Source: Cohnella xylanilytica (lineage in GTDB: Bacteria > Bacillota > Bacilli > Paenibacillales > Paenibacillaceae). Taken from it: a DNA stretch of 64,000 bases. The DNA lies in the NCBI RefSeq assembly GCF_014212175.1, contig NZ_JACJVR010000098.1, forward strand, positions 1 through 64,000, in the 5' to 3' direction. Below, piece after piece: positions 59,529 through 64,000 of the stretch. The notes beneath the pieces were generated by a model. That model worked only from the letters and a program-made list of their open reading frames with translations, had not been told where the DNA came from and ran no database searches. Positions within the stretch are counted from its first letter, which is position 1, and each line of letters begins with the position of its first letter. Both the position numbers and the translations under genes were made by a program.

Positions 59529-60730
59529 CCCGCCTCCTTGGCCGGATGCAGGGACCGGGCGAATTTGCGGCCGAGCAGCCGCAGGCTTCGGTACAGAATG
59601 ACGATTTTTTTGCGCCACGTGAAGACCTCCCCGAAGTAACGTCGGATCTCCCGGCGGTCGAGCGTATAGGAATTCGGAAAATAACGGATCTCGCCCGGCG
59701 TGAAGCCCAGCCGCTGAACCCAGAGATGGAAGTCCGCCGATTCCAGTTCGTCCCGGACGACGATCAGGTTCCCGGGCTCCGCCGATAAGGCCGCGATCCG
59801 CTCCTTCAACGCCGGAATCTCCTCCTCCCGCCGAACGACGAACCGATGCTCGGTCCGCTTCCGTTCCCGCCTCATGAGCAGCTGCGGAACCCGCCGGGTG
59901 AAGTAAGCCGCATTGATGCGCCAACGGGGCAGCTCCCGGCGAAGGTCGGGGCGGATCTTGTACATCAGCGTAATGTTCCGGTCCCACTCGATCATCTTCT
60001 TCAACGTTCTCGCGTCGCCGAACACCTCGCCATGATACTGGTGCAGAGCTTCGGCTCCCAGATGAAGCGCCGTCCGGATTCCGAGCCGGTGGCTCCGGTA
60101 GCCGAGATCGGTGTCCTCCAAGCCCCAGCCCTTGAAGCGTTCCTCGAACCCGCCCAGCGCCTCCAGCTTCTCCTTGGACAGCGCCATGTTGCACGAATGC
60201 ACGCAATGCCATGGATGACGAAGGGCCGACAGATTGAACGAGTGCACCTGGCAGTCGAAGTGGCGGGCTTCCATGAAGCGGATGGAGCGGAACTCCGTGA
60301 AGTCTCTCTCGAACAGACGGCCCGACCGGACGTCCTCGTACGCGACCGGTTCCTGCAGCATGTAGCGGAAGGAGACGACGAGCAGCTCCGGATCCCGATC
60401 CAGATAACGGTCGAGCTCTCGAAGATAGTCGCGGTTCACGATCATGTCGGAATCGAGAAAAACGATAAAGCGCCCCCGCGCCTCCCTCCATCCGATGTTG
60501 CGTACGCGCGCCCGGCACGAATCGGCGGATCGCTCCAGATAGACATACCGGAATTCGTACGTTCGAGGAATGTCCCGGATGGCGCCAAGCGTGTCGTCGT
60601 CCGAGCCGTCGTCGACGACGATCGCCTCGTAGCCGCCTTGCTCGAAGCCGATCTGGCAGTTGAGGGATTCGAGGGTATTGCGGAGCAGCGACTTGTTATT
60701 GTACGTCGGAATGACGAAGGAGTACTTCAT
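59525..60730 (-). CDS. Family 2 glycosyltransferase
   Basis: A 401-residue GT-A enzyme: YSFVIPTYNNKSLLRNTLESL, IVVDDGSDDDT, FIVFLDSDMIVNRDYL (metal-binding DSD), and NMALSKEKLEALGGFEERFKGWGLEDTDLGYR, the galactosyltransferase-type GT2 C-terminal motif with catalytic ED. The last 130 residues are a helical extension of unknown role. Overlaps the flippase stop by 4 bp. Works on a polyprenyl-linked saccharide by context. Confidence 0.9.
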   Translation of the reverse strand: MKYSFVIPTYNNKSLLRNTLESLNCQIGFEQGGYEAIVVDDGSDDDTLGAIRDIPRTYEFRYVYLERSADSCRARVRNIGWREARGRFIVFLDSDMIVNRDYLRELDRYLDRDPELLVVSFRYMLQEPVAYEDVRSGRLFERDFTEFRSIRFMEARHFDCQVHSFNLSALRHPWHCVHSCNMALSKEKLEALGGFEERFKGWGLEDTDLGYRSHRLGIRTALHLGAEALHQYHGEVFGDARTLKKMIEWDRNITLMYKIRPDLRRELPRWRINAAYFTRRVPQLLMRRERKRTEHRFVVRREEEIPALKERIAALSAEPGNLIVVRDELESADFHLWVQRLGFTPGEIRYFPNSYTLDRREIRRYFGEVFTWRKKIVILYRSLRLLGRKFARSLHPAKEAG

Positions 60731-62067
60731 CGATGAGACAGCGCTCCCTTCTCCTCGGCCGACGGCAGCCGATAGAACCATCGGATCGCCAGCCGGTAGG
60801 CGATTAGCAGGCAGGCGTTCAGCGCGACGACCGAGACCATGCCGCCGGTCATCCCCCACTGCCTGGCCAGCAGGTATTGCATGAGCAGCAGCGCCGGCAT
60901 CGGAACGAGCAAGGCCAGGAACGTCAGCCGCGCCGCCTTGGCCCCTTCCAGCGCGAGCACCGAAGTGTACAGCAAGTACAGCATGTTCAAGGCGATTCCG
61001 CACGAAGTGAGTCCGACGTAGCGCCAATCGAGCGGGTAAGCCTCGCCGTACAGCAGCACGAGCGCGGTCGTCATCGCGGCGGCCGCAAGGGCGATGCATG
61101 CGGCGATCGGAATCGAATAGCGAGCGAGAATCCGGTCGATCCGGCGCTTGTCGAGCGAAGCGATCATCGGCACGAACACGACGGCGAACACGTCGTGGAA
61201 CAGCACGGTGCACAGCCCGCGGATCGTGTTCTGGTAGACGGAATAGACGCCGAGCGTATCGTCCGGGACGAATCGCGCCACGAAGAACAGGTCGCTCGTG
61301 AACAGAAGCGCGGAGATCAGCCAGGACAGCATCATGAAGAAGCCGAACAGGAACAGCCGCCGCAGCGTCCTCATCGTCGCGCGCAGATGGCCCAGTCCGC
61401 CTCCGAGCAGAACGGCGGCGAAGAAGACCAGGTTCTGGCCGGCCAGAGGAATCAAGTAGCTGTACATCGACTTGGCTCCGAGCCCGTACAGGCCGAGCAG
61501 CGCTCCCGCCAGGAAGACGAAGGAGCCTAGCAGCTTGTAGAGGCCCAATCGGTAAAATCGCTGCCGACCGCGCAGGAACGATTCGGTCAGAATGTACAGG
61601 TTGACGCTCATCGCGATGGCGATCGCCGGAAGCCAGGAAGAGACGGGGAACCCGATCAGCCGCTCGACTATCGGTCCCGAGAGGCCGAGCAGGACGGCGA
61701 GCGCGGACGAGAGGATCAGGTTGGCGGCGAGCGCCGTTCCCATCCATTCGCGGCTCTCCTCCTCGGTCGAGGCGGGGACGAAGCGGACGACTCCGTTGTA
61801 CAGCCCGAACGTGAGCGGAATGACGACGAGATTGGCCGCGCTGACGATCAGGGCGGCTTGCCCCCAGACGGCGGCTCCGAGCTCGCGGGCGCACAGAACG
61901 TAGACGACCAGCGTGAGCAGCAGGGAACCGGCTTTGAACACGAAGGTGACGCCGATGTTCCGGAGGAACCGAGCGATTCCGGGGCTTCTCGCCCCCATCG
62001 CGCCCTTCCCCGCGGCGGCGGTCAGTCGCCCGATGAGGCCGGTCGCGGACGCGCCGTTCTCATCCAC
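60727..62067 (-). CDS. Polysaccharide flippase (Wzx/MVF-like)
   Basis: A 446-residue membrane protein with 12-14 transmembrane segments. FLRNIGVTFVFKAGSLLLTLVVYVLCARELGAAVWGQ is the typical polysaccharide-biosynthesis (MOP) N-terminus. It exports a polyprenyl-linked glycan. Start GTG 62067, overlapping the upstream membrane-protein stop by 8 bp. Third cistron counting from the UbiA end. Confidence 0.88.
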   Translation of the reverse strand: MDENGASATGLIGRLTAAAGKGAMGARSPGIARFLRNIGVTFVFKAGSLLLTLVVYVLCARELGAAVWGQAALIVSAANLVVIPLTFGLYNGVVRFVPASTEEESREWMGTALAANLILSSALAVLLGLSGPIVERLIGFPVSSWLPAIAIAMSVNLYILTESFLRGRQRFYRLGLYKLLGSFVFLAGALLGLYGLGAKSMYSYLIPLAGQNLVFFAAVLLGGGLGHLRATMRTLRRLFLFGFFMMLSWLISALLFTSDLFFVARFVPDDTLGVYSVYQNTIRGLCTVLFHDVFAVVFVPMIASLDKRRIDRILARYSIPIAACIALAAAAMTTALVLLYGEAYPLDWRYVGLTSCGIALNMLYLLYTSVLALEGAKAARLTFLALLVPMPALLLMQYLLARQWGMTGGMVSVVALNACLLIAYRLAIRWFYRLPSAEEKGALSHR

Positions 62068-62758
62068 GGTTCGCGATCGTCGCCATCGCGTCGGTTTTCC
62101 GCCGATGACGGTCCTGCACCCGCCGCGAGATGCGCTCGAACCACTTGTCGAACGGGGCGAACAGGACGAGCAGGAAGAGAGGAATGTGGCAGAGAGCGAA
62201 CCAGATCGTCTGGTCGTACGAAGGGGCATGGCCGAGGAACACGATGATATGATGCGCGTAGATGAGCCCGCCTTCGGGAATCTCGACCGGATTGATCGTG
62301 TAGAACGCCAGATCGAGGAAGCCGGAGAACAGCGTGATCGTCGCCAGCAGCGAGATCTTGATCGTCCGGCCCGGCGTCCCCCCTCCCATCCGGTAAGCGA
62401 AGGAGACGGAGAAGTTGATCATCTGCACGACCAGCAGGTAGAGCAGCGTGTACCATTCCCCGACCGATTCGAAGTTCGTGACGATAACGTTGCCGGTGAC
62501 GCCGAAGAAGCTGACGCGGGGGATGAGATAACCGAGGAAAACAAGGAAAGGCAAATACACTAACAAATGACCGTGCTTCAGCTTGTTAGGGAAGAAAGCG
62601 ATGCAGCCGAGAATGCAGCCGTAGCTGGCGAGCTTGACGTACAGATGCCACAGCTTCTCGATCTCCGGCTCCCGGGGAATGGCCAGCCAGACGTACAGGA
62701 AGCCGACGATCCCGAGCAGCAAGAACCAGAGCCACAACCGTTTGCGAATCAACTCCAT
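62060..62758 (-). CDS. Membrane protein of unknown function heading the glycan operon
   Basis: A 232-residue protein with about six transmembrane segments (LWLWFLLLGIVGFLYVWLA, LLVYLPFLVFLGYLIP and others) and a basic C-terminal tail (ISRRVQDRHRRKTDA). A conserved-looking loop reads MGGGTPGRTIKIS. No family recognised; operon position suggests a role in glycan synthesis or export. Confidence 0.75.
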   Translation of the reverse strand: MELIRKRLWLWFLLLGIVGFLYVWLAIPREPEIEKLWHLYVKLASYGCILGCIAFFPNKLKHGHLLVYLPFLVFLGYLIPRVSFFGVTGNVIVTNFESVGEWYTLLYLLVVQMINFSVSFAYRMGGGTPGRTIKISLLATITLFSGFLDLAFYTINPVEIPEGGLIYAHHIIVFLGHAPSYDQTIWFALCHIPLFLLVLFAPFDKWFERISRRVQDRHRRKTDAMATIANRG

Positions 62759-62908
62759 CCAAGTCCCTCCTAAATTTTAGAATAACTTTAAGAACACCTC
62801 ATCAGATTATGCCTGACCCCTCATTCCCATTCTTCTTCCAGACCGGCCATTCGTGTATATTTAAGGGGAAATGTTCGTTTGTCATTCGGATTTGGAGGAG
62901 ATGACCGC

Positions 62909-63415
62909 ATGAACCCAAGATTTCGCGGAAAAGGAGAATATGTACGGAGGCTCCGCTTCGGCCTCGTACTTCTTCTTCTGCTGGCGGCAGTCCTCGCCGC
63001 GTCGGGCTGCAGCGTCCGGCACTCCGTCCGGACGCCGGCTGCCGAGGCGCTCTCGAAGCGGCTGGCCGAGGTGGAGGCGGTCCGCAAGGTCGACTTTTCT
63101 TTTGCGCGGCCGGAATTGACGATCTACGTGAAGACGGAGACGGACAGCCCCGGCGAGGAGACGATCGATGCCGTGCTGGCGCGGGCGAAGGACTTCGCGA
63201 CGGTCGAGGCGATGGACGAGATCGCCAAGTCGGTGAAGTGGAACGACCGCATCTCCGAGGTGATTCTCGTCCTGTACGACGAATCCCGGGACGAGCCTTA
63301 TCGGAAGTACGGGGCGAGCTACTACAAGACGTTCGACGCGTCGGACACTTCGGCGGACAATATCGACGGGTATTCGACCTGGAGCGAGTATAAGCTGCAG
63401 CCGCGGCCCGACTAA
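62909..63415 (+). CDS. Putative lipoprotein of unknown function
   Basis: A 168-residue protein: basic N-terminus, hydrophobic segment (GLVLLLLLAAVL) and lipobox AASGC, then a compact alpha/beta domain (VRKVDFSFARPELTIYVKTETDS; ISEVILVLYDESRDEPYRKYGASYYKTF). The ATG at 62909 has GGAGGAG 8 nt upstream. Monocistronic, divergent from the glycan operon. No family recognised. Confidence 0.8.
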   Translation: MNPRFRGKGEYVRRLRFGLVLLLLLAAVLAASGCSVRHSVRTPAAEALSKRLAEVEAVRKVDFSFARPELTIYVKTETDSPGEETIDAVLARAKDFATVEAMDEIAKSVKWNDRISEVILVLYDESRDEPYRKYGASYYKTFDASDTSADNIDGYSTWSEYKLQPRPD

Positions 63416-63447
63416 ATCGGAGAATGTGGTGGAATTGTTCTAGAGAC

Positions 63448-63475
63448 TTGATTTGCAACGCCGTCTTAGTACAAT
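63448..63475 (+). promoter_or_regulatory. Promoter of arsR-type gene, predicting a leaderless mRNA
   Basis: TTGATT (63448-63453), 16-bp spacer, TACAAT (63470-63475). The ATG starts 6 nt after the -10, so transcription should begin at or next to the A of the ATG. No Shine-Dalgarno sequence precedes the gene. Confidence 0.6.
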
Positions 63476-63481
63476 AGTTTT

Positions 63482-63772
63482 ATGACTACTCCAAAAATAA
63501 CAAGCGATGAGCTCAGAGTCAAAATCTTCAAGGCGCTAGCCGATGAAACCAGATTGGACATCATACGGGCTCTATACGCCGGCAAGAAGGAAATGAATTG
63601 CGGAGAAGTAGGCAACATTCGCGATACTTCCAAATCGAATACTTCGTATCACTTGCGCACTTTGAAGGAGGCGAAATTAATCAACGTACGCAAAGATGCC
63701 CAAATCAAATATACGAGTCTAGATTTGGAGACTTTTCAAACTTATTTGCCTGGATTTCTGGATACGCTGTAG
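63482..63772 (+). CDS. ArsR-family helix-turn-helix regulator
   Basis: A 96-residue winged-helix protein: RVKIFKALADETRLDIIRAL and NCGEVGNIRDTSKSNTSYHLRTLKEAKLINVRKDAQIKYTSL are the ArsR core. It has a single Cys, so a classic metal site is unlikely. Regional base composition is more AT-rich than the rest of the window, together with the following MFS gene, hinting at transfer. Probably represses the MFS exporter 73 bp downstream. Confidence 0.9.
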   Translation: MTTPKITSDELRVKIFKALADETRLDIIRALYAGKKEMNCGEVGNIRDTSKSNTSYHLRTLKEAKLINVRKDAQIKYTSLDLETFQTYLPGFLDTL

Positions 63773-63845
63773 AAGGAAATCTCTTTTTTCTTCATTAGTT
63801 CAAATGTTATTGAACTTTAGAACAAGAATGAAAAGGACGGGTCCC

Positions 63846-64000
63846 ATGTTCAGATTAACGATCTTATTTTTCCTCGTCATGTTCGTCATCGGCACGGATA
63901 CTTTCTTGATCTCTCCGCTCATCCCCACGCTTCAGCAATTGTTCGATATCCCGACCGAAGCTGCCGGTTGGATGGTCGGAGCCTACGCTTTAGGTTATGC
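63846..64000 (+). CDS. MFS transporter, N-terminal part (cut by window end)
   Basis: Fifty-one codons are visible: MFRLTILFFLVMFVIGTDT, FLISPLIPTL, QQLFDIPTEAAGWMVGAYA, the first transmembrane segment and loop of a 12-TM major facilitator drug transporter. AAAAGGACGGG precedes the ATG. Likely the target of the adjacent ArsR-type regulator. Confidence 0.85.
   Translation, partial: MFRLTILFFLVMFVIGTDTFLISPLIPTLQQLFDIPTEAAGWMVGAYALGY

Noticed and set aside
63482..64000. Start of a prophage or mobile element because of lower GC
   Set aside because: Only a regulator and transporter are visible; no integrase, repeat or att site within the window.

Overview
The window looks like chromosomal DNA of a high-GC Paenibacillaceae bacterium (Bacillota; Cohnella or Paenibacillus type). 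This is an inference from the gene content: a YwqA/YwqB-like helicase and SWIM pair, a KinB-like sporulation kinase, a YvaD/TetR pair, NamZ-NagZ-MurQ muropeptide genes, an ABC sugar importer without its own ATPase, strong AGGAGG ribosome sites and frequent GTG/TTG starts. I see no rRNA genes, complete tRNA, CRISPR array, prophage or insertion sequence.

Layout. 1-460: a 51-bp tandem array. 460-7340: a lone ParB-like protein, a small membrane protein, an orphan NarL-type response regulator, a DUF418 membrane protein, a P-loop/LuxR regulator and a MerR-thioredoxin pair with a classic MerR-type promoter. 7491-10749: a five-gene operon like Escherichia coli yjfLMC (Ser/Gly-rich protein, glutathionylspermidine-synthase-like ATP-grasp enzyme, DUF350 membrane protein, two unknowns). 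10828-19113: SGNH hydrolase, SWIM + SNF2 helicase operon, and a three-gene sugar cassette (3,5-epimerase-like, Gfo/Idh oxidoreductase, GT2). 19238-26245: one giant secreted protein with RCC1 repeats followed by 18 Ig/cadherin-like domains in six three-domain super-repeats. 26514-34508: M20 dipeptidase, slipin, KinB-like kinase, TetR/YvaD, PlsY-like acyltransferase and glycosyltransferase.

34998-50714 is the centrepiece, a large cell-wall amino-sugar recovery locus. The long minus-strand run is rpiR, murQ, ABC binding protein and two permeases, anmK, double-GNAT acetyltransferase, PIG-L-like protein, NamZ (DUF1343), nagZ and a BadF-type kinase. A divergent plus-strand pair encodes a GH4 phospho-glycosidase and a second BadF-type kinase. 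NagZ and NamZ have no signal peptide, so the chemistry appears to be intracellular after ABC import, unlike the secreted NagZ/NamZ plus PTS arrangement of Bacillus subtilis. Both flanking promoters carry the same AT-rich quasi-palindrome at the same distance from -35, pointing to joint control by the RpiR protein.

51297-64000: aldo/keto reductase, MATE exporter, GH43 glycosidase, flavin reductase, an unknown two-domain protein, pirin behind an MhqR-like operator with a decayed DoxX remnant downstream, a lipid-linked glycan operon (membrane protein, flippase, GT2, UbiA-type prenyltransferase), a lipoprotein, and an apparently leaderless ArsR gene ahead of an MFS transporter cut by the window end.

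Two repeat families stand out and are explained by none of the genes: three intergenic ~185-bp elements built from four copies of one ~25-bp module (two direct, two inverted), and three intergenic arrays of different sequence that share a 51-bp period.
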